Notes under the pieces: generated by a model | What the model was told of the DNA's origin: nothing | Databases searched by the model: none | The model's input: only the letters and a program-made list of their open reading frames with translations | NCBI GenBank assembly: GCA_032164245.1 | Contig: JAVMKO010000001.1 | Span: 17,211,603-17,275,602, forward strand | Source: Sternotherus odoratus | Taxonomy: Eukaryota; Chordata; Testudines; Kinosternidae | Reading direction: 5' to 3' | DNA: 64,000 nt | Position numbers and translations under genes: made by a program | Shown: positions 1-11,094 of the stretch, piece by piece | Position numbering within the stretch: position 1 is the first letter of the stretch | Layout of the letters: each line of letters opens with the position of its first letter

Positions 1-1010
1 AGTTCTTTGGAAATTCTTTCCAAATTTCAAAAGCATCAGCAATCCAGCAACAATCTTTCTGAAGTTTGTCCAAAGCTATGGAAATAGGTTTTAATATATT
101 CAGCATATCTTTTACATTTCTCTTTAGTCCCATGTTGATTACATTGGCTGTGGTAGTTCCATCTGTTTTGTCATGATTTTCTTCACAAATTGTTGTCAGA
201 ATAGGACAGTTCTTAATAAATAGCTCAAAACAGTCAGTGATTGAATTCCATCGTACATGTTGGGGAAGGATTACTTTGAATCCTACTGCTGTCTGTGGTG
301 AAACTGAAACAAAGTGATTATTTTGAAAGTATTTAGCAATTTCAGCAACATTTTCCTTTATTCCTGGAGGTGTACTTAAGTCTTTGGTAAAAAGATTAAT
401 TGAATGAGCACCGCACCCATATGTTATAAATTACAGTTTCTATATCTGCGTCTAGATTTCTTTTAATCTTTCTACATTTGCAGCATTGTCTGTGACCAAG
501 CTACACATTGACACTTGAATTTTTGTTCAGTTTGTTATAGCATTCCCTGCTACTTTTAAAAAGTATTCTGAGGTATGATTCTGTGCTTCTATGACAACCA
601 ACTCCATCTTCAGGTGTCGCAGAAGCACATATTACGGGATGATGCATGTACATTGCTTTTCCCATTAAAAATTCAGATTAATGAATTCCCCATCAATGTT
701 TATTGCACACCATTCCATTTCTTTCTCATAAACTGTATCCAGAAAACTTACAGCACCTTCTGCTCTGCCAGGTGGAATGTAGCCTGGTCATAACGATTGA
801 ACCATGTGAATTAAATATTTGTTGTGAATGAGATGGAAGGGAGAATTTGTTGCATAAACAAACCAAGCAATCTTTCCATCTATGAATCTTTCCGGAATCT
901 GCTGTTCCTGACTACAAACTCATCCCTGATTTTACTGGATGATGAAGAAAAATAAGGCAATTTACTGTCTGGTATATGTTTAGTTGCAGCACTACTGCTG
1001 ATAGCCATTT
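1..1010 (-). pseudogene. Decayed hAT transposase (C-terminal part)
   Basis: The minus strand reads as a broken hAT-superfamily transposase. Around 235-310 it gives NHFVSVSPQTAVGFKVILPQ followed by HVRWNSITDCFELFIKNCPI, with the RW-N-S motif typical of hAT catalytic-domain proteins; about 1-130 gives NVKDMLNILKPISIALDKLQ. Frameshifts and stops are frequent (for example between 560 and 960), so it is not functional. The 5' part probably lies at 2820-3232, beyond later insertions. Function in life: cut-and-paste transposition, here dead. Confidence 0.75.
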
Positions 1011-1261
1011 CAGATGATGGATGTTCATAACCTCTCATGTCTAAGATGGACCATGAAACATAATGACAAAAAAAAAGTCATTTTCATTCACTAAGTATTA
1101 CTCAGTGCACTGCTTTTAAAACTGAGATTTTTAATGAGAGATTCCTCCTACTACAACTGTTTGTACCACTGGTTAAATGGATATCATTTACTCTATATAC
1201 AGTTTTATAGGGGAAGTAATCAATAAATTGTACAGATTATCTAAATCTATTATATTTTTAA

Positions 1262-1735
1262 CTAGTAAAAATACCCAGCGTTGCTCAGGGTATTTGTAAT
1301 TGGAAACTGGGATGTAAAAAGACTACAATGTTTTTTATTAATACAAATTTTGTTTTTATTGTATACTGTGGAACCGTTGGAGGCGGGGAAGGGAGGAGAG
1401 AGCTGAGCGAGTGCGGGGTCCATTGGAGGGGGGAGGGGGCAGAGAACTGAGCGAGTGCGGTGTCCGTTGGAGGGGGGTATTACATCATAACTATGTCACA
1501 GAGAACAGCAGCTGTTAACCTGCTGCCCAGCTGATGCGAATGGGCTTTAAAGAATTTCACCACTGGGGTGCGTCAGAGGTGAGATTTTAAAAATTTTCAA
1601 CTCTTACCCTGATTAGGACCCTAAAGCCTATAACCGTACCAAATTTCAAGTCTCTAGCTCAAACGGTGTGGAAGGAGTAAGGCAGCATACATACACGCAC
1701 GCATACACCATTTGACTTTTATATACATAGATATC
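1262..1735. repeat. Dispersed repeat of unknown class
   Basis: It begins with AATACCCAGCGTTGCTCAGG at about 1270 and ends near a CA-rich tract (1685-1712). It contains a GC-rich block with two related units (GAGCTGAGCGAGTGCGG type, 1398-1470). I have the impression of a common sauropsid repeat but cannot name the family. It interrupts the old hAT copy. Confidence 0.4.
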
Positions 1736-1904
1736 TAGCAACATGCCAAAGAGCATGAAAATAGTTTTAGATGTTAAAATTCATAAATGTCTAATAAAAT
1801 GTGACTGGACAGGATTTTTTTTCCCTAAAATGTGTGATTATATTGAACAAAAACATTATTTTGGATATCCCGCTAGAACAGTAATTGATAAAACATTTCC
1901 ACAA

Positions 1905-2768
1905 CAAAATCATAGAATATCAGGGTTGGAAGGGAGCTCAGGAGGTCATCTAGTCCAACCCCCTGCTCAAAGCAGGACCAACCCCAACTAAATCATCCCA
2001 GCCAGGGCTTTGTCAAGCCTGATCTTAAAAACCTCTAAGGAAGAAGATTTCACCACCTCCCTAGGTAACCCATTCCAGTGCTTCACCACACGCTTAGTGA
2101 AAAAGTTTTTTCCTAATATCCAACCTAAACCTCCCCCACTGCAACTTGAGACCATTACTCCTTATTCTGTCATCTGGTACCATTGAGAACAGTCTAGTTC
2201 CATCCTCTTTGGAAGCCTCTTTCAGGTAGTTGAAAGCAGCTATCAAATCCCCCCTCAGTCTTCTCTTCTGTAGACTAAACAATCCCAATTCCCTCAGCCT
2301 CTCCTCATAAGTCATGTGCTCCAGTCCCCTAATCATTTGTGTTGTCCTCCTTTGGACTCTTCCCAATTTTTCCACATCCTTTTTGTAGTGTGGGCCCCAA
2401 AACTGGACACGGTACTCCAGAAGAGGCCTCACCAGTGTTGATTAGAGGGGAACAATCACATCCCTCGATCTTCTGGCAATGCCCCTACTTATATAGCCCT
2501 AAATGCTGTTAGCCTTCTTGGCAACAAGGGCACACTGTTGACTCATATCCAGCTTCTCGTCCACTGTGACCCCTAGGTCCTTTTCTGCATTTCTGCTGCC
2601 TAGCCATTCGGTCCCTAGTCTGTAGCAGTGCATGGGATTCTTCCGTCCTGAGTGCAGGACTCTGTACTTGTCCTTGTTGAACCTCTTCAAATTTATTTTG
2701 GCCCAATCCTCCAATTTGTCTAGGTCCCTCTGTATCCTATCTCTACCCTCCAGTGTATCTACCGTTCC
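1905..2768 (-). mobile_element. CR1 LINE, 5'-truncated
   Basis: The 3' end lies at about 1905-1950 (CATAGAATATCAGGGTTGGA on the + strand, the typical CR1 end read in reverse). The minus strand then encodes the C-terminal part of the CR1 ORF2 reverse transcriptase: [20 protein letters not shown] and [20 protein letters not shown], plus [20 protein letters not shown] nearer the 5' side. It is broken into at least two frames and truncated near 2768, as usual for CR1. Confidence 0.93.
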
Positions 2769-2819
2769 TTCCTAACTAACATACCAATTATATTGTGATC
2801 TCAAACATTTTGAAATTCA

Positions 2820-3232
2820 TAAGTAAGTATCCCATCCAAAACACAAATTTATAATCATAATAAAAGTATGTACTGTTTATTTACTATTGTCCAGATATGT
2901 CCTCATCAACTTGAAAGCCAATGCCTTTTGAGGAGCATTTTTCATTATGTTGTTCATTCTGACAACTTGCCTTGCACCTCCGGTTGTCTCAGTTCTTTGT
3001 GGCAGTTTTACATTTGGCATGTGCTACTTTTCTACCCAGAGCTTCAGAATTACTTGAAAATATTCCCAGATAGAGTCCTTTTTATGATCTGCAGACATGG
3101 CTGTTTTAATTTTCTCCCATTTCTGGGTGCTGAAATCAACATTAGAGTTTATACTCTGAAGAATGTTGTACCATCTTCCCACTGTGTCCTCCTTTGATTC
3201 CAATGTTGCTCCTTTCTGGTTGTACACTCTGT
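2820..3232 (-). pseudogene. Likely N-terminal (BED finger) remnant of the same hAT transposase
   Basis: The minus strand gives STQKWEKIKTAMSADHKKDS then IWEYFQV and, after a frame break, KLPQRTETTGGARQVVRMNN. The pattern W-x2-F ... LP..T-T-x...N-N is what remains of a BED-type zinc finger as found at the start of hAT transposases. Placement upstream (minus strand) of the 1-1010 fragment fits one element split by later insertions. Moderate certainty. Confidence 0.5.
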
Positions 3233-3667
3233 TCCTTTTCCCTCCCTATGTAACTCCCTGCGCCACCCTTTCCCTCAGAAAAACAAAAGAGCTAACAACA
3301 ATCCAAGATTTCTGACCGTGTAATCCTCATGCCTGTTTCACTGCAGTATTTTATTTCTTTGGAGAGAGAGGGAGGCAGTTGAGAAGTTAATTGATTTCTG
3401 CTTATCTCTCTATGTACACATGCAGGGAGACAGAGCAAGACCATTTTATTGACATGTCCAGAGCAGATTAGTGGTTTTCCATAAACTGGAGAGTAAGTTT
3501 CCACAGTAGGTGGAATCATAAATATTTATAATTTGAGAACTGAGTTAATCAGAGCTCAGGTAGGGAAAAGTTATTAAATAGCAATCGGAGACCACCCAGG
3601 TGGGCTTAGTGGATGGTCTGATGAGCTCCATGATGGCATCTCCTGGAGTGAGAGCCTAGTTCCAACT
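3233..3667. other. Intron stretch with nothing recognised
   Basis: No protein motif, RNA gene or clear repeat end was seen here. Confidence 0.5.
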
Positions 3668-3775
3668 AGGATTGCCATCTCTCTAGGATTATCCTAAAGA
3701 TCTATATTCAATTAAATATTATGTCATGTGATGAAACCTCCAGGAATACATCCAACCAGAATTGGTAACCCCAGT
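3668..3775. mobile_element. Short MITE-like element
   Basis: Ends are roughly inverted (ATTGCCATCTC at the left, AATTGGTAACC at the right) around an AT-rich core with ATGTCATGTGATGAAACCTC. Looks like a small non-autonomous DNA element; related 'GTTGCCAACTT' ended elements occur near 33.5 and 43-44 kb. No target duplication identified. Confidence 0.45.
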
Positions 3776-4060
3776 TTCAACCTAGGGCGGCACAATTTGC
3801 AGGGCAGCTTTTAGCCACCTTCGGCGGCATTTTGGTGGCAGCACCTCTGAGGGCTGGCACCAGCGGTGGACATTGGGGGGTAACGTGCCATCCGTAATTG
3901 GGGCGGTGCGCCCAGCTTTCGGCAGCCGTGGCCGCTTTGTCGCTCTGAACCACTGGCAGCGATTTGGCGGCAGCTCTACCATTTTTATTTTTATTTTGCT
4001 TCGCCTCCAGGGGCGGCAAAACAGCTGACTCCACCCCTGAGCGTAGTGCCTGAAATTCTG
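3776..4060. repeat. GC-rich interspersed repeat fragment
   Basis: A GC-rich island in AT-rich DNA with repeated GGCGGC words (GGGCGGCAC, TTTGGCGGCAG, AGGGGCGGCAAAA). A second piece of the same type sits at about 4227-4345. Family unnamed. Open minus-strand frames here are by-products of base composition. Confidence 0.45.
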
Positions 4061-4146
4061 TCACCATACAGATGCCTTTGGAGCTTTATAGTTTAAATCT
4101 ATAAAGAATCTTCTGTTGATTAAAAATCCTGACAGATGTGCCACCA

Positions 4147-4443
4147 TTTACTTATCGATTATCCAGAATTGGATTAACCAGAATGTTGAGTAACCAGGAT
4201 GACAAAAAAATATATGCGTAACTCGCAGGGCCGGCTTTGGCTTTGTTGCCGCCCCAAGCACACACACAAAAAAAACCCATCAGGGGGCAGGGCAGCCAGT
4301 GAACCAATACCCCCTCCCCTGGGTGCAGGGTGGCTGGTGAACCAAACCCCATTCCCCATATTTCCTATGGATGGTGATTATCCAGGATTTTATTAACCAG
4401 GGTTCTTTTTTTCCCTATCATCCTGGATAATCGAGAGTCTACT
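4147..4443. mobile_element. Pogo/Tigger-like DNA element with internal insertion
   Basis: The right end reads (reverse strand) CAGTAGACTCTCGATTATCC, a pogo/Tigger-type terminal repeat. The left end (4152-4200) has TTATCGATTATCCAGAATTG and TTAACCAGAATG, matching inverted or related words at the right (TTATCCAGGATTTTATTAAC). A GC-rich repeat with GCCGCCCCAAGC fills about 4227-4360. Confidence 0.5.
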
Positions 4444-5632
4444 GTAAATGTATCACAAAATAATGCTGCATAATTTTATCTATTGGTGCAGTTAGTGTTT
4501 TATTTAAAAAAACCTAAATCAGTCTTCTTTCTTTAAAATGATTAATTTGAAAAAGCTTCACTTATTTTAGAATATATACGTATGTGAGAGTGTTTATTTC
4601 CTGCTCTCATTTGTGATATTTCTAACAGATTTTTTCTACTGTTCATCTTTTCATCTTAAGATAGTAGAAATGAAAGAGGAATTGCTTCTAATGGTCAGAG
4701 CAGAGAGTGGGATGTGACTTGCTGTGGTTTTAGATCTGCCACTTATATATTGTTTCACCATTTGTAAGCCCCTTCTAGTTGCCATATTTGTGTTTACCCT
4801 TTTGTAGATTTATATCTATCTAATATTTGGAATATTGTGTGCTTCACTTAATGTTTTTCAAAAGTGGTGGTGTTACTGGGTGAAACAAGTTAGAAATGTA
4901 AAATATTAGGCTCTTGGTGTTATGCCTAGTCTTGACACTCAAAAATTTATTAATATTATTATTTACTACAAAGGAACTTTTACTCAGAGAAAAGGATACA
5001 CATAGATGGAGCTGAATTATTATACGTGATCAGACAAATTTTCCATCCATGCTGCAGTATTTTGCCTGCTAATCTGTCCAAATGCCACAAATGGATTACT
5101 CTTCCTATCCAGTTGGATGACAGTTTCAATCAGTGTTAGGCCTTTGCACATTGACTGTCGCTGCAGACACGTGAGATTAATGTGTGTCCTTTCATAACCA
5201 TCATCTAGAACTGGAATTTCCTAGTGTATTTATCTCTTGCGCTCACGTCTCTCTCTCTCACACACGCTCACTTTCTGTGTGCGTGAGTGAAGGAATGTCT
5301 CAGGACTTTATCTTTAATGGAAATGTTACCAAATTAAATTAGCTGCTTAAATAAACATCAAATAAGTTTGCATAGTGAAAGTGAGATAAATTTTTTTTCT
5401 GAATACTGACTGAACAGGAAAGTGAGGTTGTCTTGGTAATAATTATAATGACTTCCATAGGAACAAATTATTTCTGACAAAAGAGATGGCTAAAAAGTTT
5501 AGAGAAAGTATGAGTCATCCCAATACTGAGATATGTGAAAGCCACAGCTGGTGAGATCTTCTGTTCTTCTCAATCATCTTTGAACATGGAGAGTCCTAAC
5601 TTTTCAGATAGAGTCGTTTGAAGCTAGAGTGT
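4444..5632. other. Intron stretch, no recognised feature
   Basis: AT-rich unique-looking sequence with short CT/CA-rich tracts near 5235-5290. No gene or clear repeat. Confidence 0.5.
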
Positions 5633-5756
5633 GAATTATTTGGGAGCAGGACAATCTTTTTTTCCGTATGTTTGTACAGCACCTAGAACATGGGGTTCTG
5701 GTCTATGACTGATCCCCCAAAGTGCTAACACAATACAGAGAAATAATAATCATAAT
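5633..5756 (+). repeat. L2-type LINE 3' tail fragment
   Basis: Contains GGAGCAGGACAATC, TTTGTACAGCACCTAGAACA and an ATAATAAT-like end, the layout of L2-type 3' tails. Similar tails occur at 32550-32655 and 36970-37085, and in reverse at 31583-31680. Confidence 0.55.
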
Positions 5757-5959
5757 ACATCTTCATAACCCACTGACATTTTTTCAATGCATAGTTTCCC
5801 TTCCCAGGTTGCAGTGAGCATTGCTGTTTAGAACTTGTGGGTGGAAATTGTATTGCCCATTTGAATCTCTCTCCTTTGAATCCTAAAAATTAATCCTGGA
5901 TAAATATATGTTAGTTCAATGCAGCCCCTCTCCTTTGCCCACCAGACAGCTACAGGAGA

Positions 5960-6786
5960 ATGCAGGAAGTAAGGTATATTAGCCTCGGGATAAGCAGGTT
6001 CCCCTTCTCCTGGTAACTGAGCAGGGGTTACTCCAGATTGCTTACACACACCTGGAGCCAATTAAGAACCTGCCATAAGAGGGTAAAAGAGTTCCCCCCA
6101 GCCAGTCAGGGTGGGTGGGAGGTGCTGTGAGAGTGGAGGCGAGCTGTTGGAGAGCTGAGCGGTGAAGAAGTTGACAAGGACCAGGGGAGAACCCCTCAGG
6201 TATAGAGGCTAGGGAGAAACCCCACCCTAAACCGGAGCTAAGGACCCTTCCAGATCCAAAGATCTGAAGAAAAGGACCCTGCCAGAGGGGAGAGACTGAG
6301 CTGTGCATTTGGTGTGGTGCTGCCATGCCCAGAAGGGCTACAGGAGACTAGGGATTCTCCCTCCCCTGGCAGGAGGATCAGGAGGAACACTGCCCAAGCA
6401 AAGTGAGGACAATAAGCCAAGGGGCATGGGGAAGTAACCCAGGGAATCTATTCGCTTCCCTGGGACCTGGCAGTGTGAGGCTGCTACTTGTAGTGTCCCT
6501 GGGTTGGGGCGTGGAGTAGAGGACAGGACTGGGGCCCCTCCACCCCATTTTCCTCTCACTGGATGTCCACTGAGGAGGCCGGTAGCCCCAGTGAAGCAGT
6601 GAGGGCCTAGCAAGTCCAGAAACGGAAAGGCTGCTTGGAGACAGAATTTCCCCACCCACTCTAAACAGAGCGGGGGGGGGGGGGCGGAGTGGAGGGGAAT
6701 TCTGAGAAGAGAGACAAGATGCTATCTTGACCCACCGCTAGAAGGAAGCGTGGGACCCAATGAGGCAGAGAAGAAGCCCTGTCACA
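5960..6786. mobile_element. Probable solo LTR / LTR fragment, GC-rich
   Basis: A GC-rich block beginning near CACACCTGGAGCCAATTAAG and ending in GAAGCCCTGTCACA at 6786. Layout and ending (...CA) resemble gypsy-type LTRs of turtles. The left border and target duplication could not be fixed. A run of about 14-16 G (6670-6684) is inside. The several minus-strand open frames here are not genes. Confidence 0.5.
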
Positions 6787-6992
6787 GTGTATATTCTCAA
6801 TTGGTTTATGATGTAGTTTTTAAACAACTCAAGTGATAGTGCACCGATAAAATGACTCAGGGCTTTCTACATGAGGACAGTTTGGAAAGTGAAGATGAAT
6901 CAACTAAAAGTGTGAAGTTAATTTGCAGAAATGGAAGAAAATCAAACTTCCATATGGATATTCTCATTAAGGAATAAAGTGTCCTTGGTGCA

Positions 6993-7046
6993 CTGTAGCT
7001 TAATCCTCCTCCAACGTAAACTAATCCAAGGAGGATTAAACTACAG
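6993..7046. repeat. Small hairpin
   Basis: Inverted arms CTGTAGCTTAATCCTCCT (6993-7010) and its complement (7029-7046) match at 17 of 18 positions around an 18-bp loop. Probably the relic of a short foldback element. Confidence 0.7.
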
Positions 7047-7350
7047 CGAACTAAGGCCATGTTAGTCCTGAATGAATGTTTCCTGAGGGGGGGTTTAACT
7101 TGATTAATTTATGAATATTGACTTCAGAACTGTATCTGATTTGTCTTAACTTTCCTCAGTGAGCATCCATTTACAAACGGCAGTGGTTTCAATTCTTCCC
7201 TATCATAAAAAAAAACATTAGCAATGTTCAGTGAAGATCATGGGAGATTCAGTAGTGAAAATGTTCTCCATTAAATCCAAAATTGTCATCTTTGACCTTA
7301 GCTCAGTAGAAGAAAAAAGTGTGAATTACTCTTTCAGCCTTCATTAAAAA

Positions 7351-7494
7351 CATAGGCGTAGTTTGGCTTCTATATTTGAGGGGGCAGCTCCAATCAGGCC
7401 AATGGAGCTGAATTTGGAGTGGGCAAATTCTGCATCTGCCCGAGGATTATAATTTGGGGCCCTCCCACCTACCCACACACAAATTACACCCATG
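7351..7494. mobile_element. hAT-type MITE, 144 bp
   Basis: Flanked by perfect 8-bp duplications ATTAAAAA (7343-7350 and 7495-7502), the hAT target length. Ends are inverted: CATAGGCGTAGTTTGG on the left and CATGGGTGTAATTTG on the reverse of the right. No coding capacity. Confidence 0.75.
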
Positions 7495-7732
7495 ATTAAA
7501 AACAAAATGCACATGATTGAAATAGACACTGAAACCGATTGTCAGTTACATCCCGTAAGGCTAAGAAAAGGCAAGGACTTTGCACTTGTCTGACAGATTA
7601 CAAGGGAGGTGATAAACAGTAACATCTCCTGCGAACTCATTTGATTCTTTGGAGCATTGCTTATTGAAGCTAAGTGTTCTGTTCCCATTAATTACTTGTA
7701 AATTGTGTTTTACAACCCTATTTTGCAGAAAG

Positions 7733-7934
7733 CCGTGGTTTTCAAACTGAGGTATGTGTACCCCTAATGGTACATGAACTCTCATCAGGGGTACATGTGA
7801 AAAATCCTGTAATGGCAGACAAGGCATAGTGTTATCCCTTACAGACCATTTTTTCTGTTTTCATAAGTATATTATGATCCTATCACAAATTATTTGAAAA
7901 GGAGTACTCAGCTTAAAAAGTGTGAAAACCACTG
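7733..7934. mobile_element. hAT-type MITE, about 200 bp
   Basis: Inverted ends CCGTGGTTTTCAAACT and (reverse) CAGTGGTTTTCACACT, with imperfect 8-bp duplications GCAGAAAG / GCATAGAG (6 of 8). No coding capacity; an old copy. Confidence 0.65.
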
Positions 7935-7942
7935 GCATAGAG

Positions 7943-8590
7943 CCATCTAATACAGTCCATCAGAGAAATGCAATACAGTTTTTGGACACCAACGACCATA
8001 TTTTGAAAGGAGCCTCAGTCCACTCTCAAATGGTTCCTGTGCAGGGTTGCTTATATAGGTTACCTGTATGTACAGTTTTTGTGTTATGTAAATATACACG
8101 TGCATGACTAATTTAGGTCTGGTTGTAAATAGGGTGTGCACAGGCACATTGTTTTTGCACATGCACAAGAGATGGTGAAAAAAAATGTGTCCAATTGATT
8201 TTGTGTGCATTATTTAATATAGAAAAAATAAAAAAATGCCACATTTGAAATTTTGATATAAATAGAAGGGAGCTGGCTACTATAGAAAAATTGAATTTAT
8301 TTGGCGTAGTTTGTTAACATGTTTCTGAGCTAAGTTCTGGAGGGTTACATTTGATTGTGGTTGCAGATCATGTAGTAAGGAGATAGAATGCAATTTAAAT
8401 ATTGAGATATTTGATTATTTCTGTAGTGCCAACTGTTAGACAAATCCTGGTTTGATTCTCACCCTAAATCAGAAGTAATTTTGATAGTGGAAGATTTTCA
8501 TCAAGTTGTTTTTCTGAACATAATCACACATGTGAACCTACATTCATTTGACAAACCTTCTTGATCTAATTGACGAAGCATAAAACTGGG
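7943..8590. other. Intron stretch, no recognised feature
   Basis: AT-rich sequence without gene or repeat signature. Confidence 0.45.
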
Positions 8591-8599
8591 AGCAAAAAC

Positions 8600-8850
8600 C
8601 TCTGTGGCTGTGCCACTGATTTGCTATGTGGTCTTGAGCAAAACATTTAGGATGGGGTCTTCAAATATGTCTAGGGACATTAGAAACCCAAATCTCATTG
8701 AAACTCATGAGATTTGGGCACTTAGGCTCCTTTGAAAATCCCAGTGTTAAAACCTGGGCCTCAATTTTTCCCACTTGTTAAATGATAATACCCACATCTT
8801 CCTAAAGCCGAACAAATCTTTCGGTGAAAGGTGTTCTATAACTGCCAGCT
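8600..8850 (+). repeat. MIR-type SINE, interrupted by a foldback element
   Basis: GTGCCACTGATTTGCTATGT followed by GGTCTTGAGCAAAACATTTA matches the MIR core; GGGCCTCAATTTTTCCCACT (8757-) continues it. Between them (about 8653-8748) lies a foldback unit with GGGTCTTCAAA / TTTGAAAATCC ends and a palindromic core around CATTGAAACTCATGAG. Confidence 0.65.
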
Positions 8851-10122
8851 GGTATTAATAATTCAATGTTTTATATGAAAAAAGGTCCACAATTATGCCC
8901 TCACTTGTGTGAAATCTGTTATTTCTTTAAATTTAAGACCATTGTTGTCTGTGTGATTATTGGTGCTGCTGAGTCAGGGTCCTCAGGTCTAGCTCCTGGG
9001 AGCTCTCTTCCATTCAATCTCTATTCAAGCAAATAGGAGCAGATTTCCAGTCCATGCTCAGTTAGTGGGTATCCTCAGGGCTCCTCTGTACCGGCTCCCC
9101 GCCCAGCTGCTGCAGCTCTACCATACAGACCTGCATTCAGCTGAAACATCCAGCAGTAACAGCCTGTTCCACACATGATTTTGCAAGCTGTTCCTGGGAT
9201 TTTTCCTCTCAGCATACAGCTTCTCTGCAGCTCCTGGCTAGCCATGGCCAGCCACTGATTCCCTAAAGGCCCAAGCCCTTCCTGGTTCAGAACCCTTCAC
9301 CTTACCTGGCCAGTGGGGAGGGCAGATGGGAAACATAGTACTTGTCTAGCAGAACCATCATACTTGCACTAGGATTGAGTTTTAGGGGTTTCAGTGGAAA
9401 GACACAGTCATCCACAGTAGGTGGATGGTGGTGGGCCCCATTAGGAGTCCAATGCAGAGACCTTACCCCTCCTATCAACAGAGGCAAATTAGAAAAGTCA
9501 CTGGGCCTGTGATCCAGGGAACAGATAATTTGCTGTCATCACCAACAGAGGCATTTCCTAGCCCTGACCCCCAGTGGTGGTACGCCTGTGATTTTAGCAC
9601 CAAGGTGGTAATGTGGGCTAAGTGCCTAGTGCACTAGTGCCTAGTGGCTAAGTGCCTAGTGAAAATGGAACATAGGCACTTTAGGTTTTTTTACCCTTAA
9701 TCTTTATAAATTTGATCATAATTTATGACCTGCCCACACACAAATCGTCTTTGAAAAACTGTTTAGAACTGTACAAGAATTACGGTATTCTGAAATGTTT
9801 GGGCTCGCTTTAAAGTTTGGGGAAAGTTCAAGGAGGCACAAGAGATTTTTCTTTTAGCCAAATTGGTTTATGTATTGATTGCCTGAGTTCTGATTCTGTT
9901 AACCTCTGTTGCTAAGGTACAAGATAAAAAGGAAAGATTTACAGCACTGTGAAAAGTGATTGTAAAAAAAGCTTTGTGATTTTCATATTTGTTTCTCAAT
10001 AGCTTCCTTATCAAATGGGCATTTGTATCAGTGTGTATCAGTCACATGAAAAAGGTTGTTTTTTCTAACTGTCAGATCAGTCTGGTTTCCTTCCTTCTTG
10101 CATATCATTATACATAATACAG
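8851..10122. other. Intron stretch, only a tiny tandem repeat
   Basis: No gene. At about 9617-9660 the word GTGCCTAGTG recurs (GGCTAAGTGCCTAGTG units). Otherwise nothing recognised. Confidence 0.45.
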
Positions 10123-10123
10123 G

Positions 10124-10960
10124 TGTGATGGATATGGAGCTGCTCTGTAATAACTTATAGATATCCTGTGTTGGCCTGGTTATTGGGATATTTACCCTAT
10201 AACTATAGTCATTTTAGTTCAATAGGACTTTGCCAGAGTACACTGGCAGGAAGGATAAGAATGGCTTAATATAACCACCTCTCAGCAAGCCTTTAGACTT
10301 GTTAAGAGACAGTCGCAAAACTATAGTTATACTCATTTTATCTCCGTCACCAGACAACCTACAATCTCATTTGTACCCAAACAGGAAAAGTCATGAAAAC
10401 ACAGAAGAACTAAAGAATTCTGACAGGATTAAAAGGGACCGTCTCTCAAGAGAGAGGCAGTAATTATTCAGAGGAACCAGAGTGAGACACAATCCTGTTA
10501 AGATATCTGGAGAAGCTAGGCCTGGTTAGGTTACATCATAGGATAGTAGAGGTTTAGGTAAGATAGACGTGAATGTACAGTATTGTTTTAAAATCTATTT
10601 TTCGCTAATGCTTTGTTCCTACTGCTAAAATAAACAGTATTTTAAACAGATGGTCTGATCATTACATTCACCACTGATCACAGACTCTGGAAGGGAAGAA
10701 CCACAGGCGCAAACTCAGTTGGACACGCAGGGTAAGAATGGTGGATACACAAGGTATTGTAGCTAAAGGACCCCAGTGTAACAGTGGGAGAATTGTGGAA
10801 TTCCATCCAAGAATAGACAAAGGAATGATGCAAGAATGGACGCACTCTGGGAGACCACAAAGGCAGCATCTATTTGATCTATTTGATACTTGTTCAATGG
10901 CTTTTGGCAAGAGACTGAAAGAAACAATGAATGAATACGGCCCCAGTATACAATAGCTCC
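10124..10960 (+). mobile_element. Possible LTR fragment
   Basis: Starts TGTGATGGATATGGAGCTGC and contains a polyadenylation-type AATAAA (about 10630) followed by a T/A-rich and then GC-richer part, an LTR-like order (U3-R-U5). Borders and target duplication are not established. Confidence 0.35.
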
Positions 10961-10971
10961 AGTGTACAGTA

Positions 10972-11094
10972 GGCCTTGATTCAGTCCGATGCTGAGAACA
11001 TCTGGAGTGTGGCCTTTTTGTTGGTGTTTTTCAGTGGAAGTGGATGGTAGTCAGGGCACCTCTGAAGGAGCTCAGCGTGCCTCTGGATCAGGCC
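10972..11094. repeat. Foldback element with 'GGATCAGGCCCT' ends
   Basis: Left AGGCCTTGATTCAG and right CTGGATCAGGCCCT are inverted. Same end family as 34746-34819. Confidence 0.55.

Noticed and set aside
6338..6659. Minus-strand frames of 93 and 105 codons
   Set aside because: Located in a GC-rich LTR-like block; LTRs are non-coding and no motif is visible.
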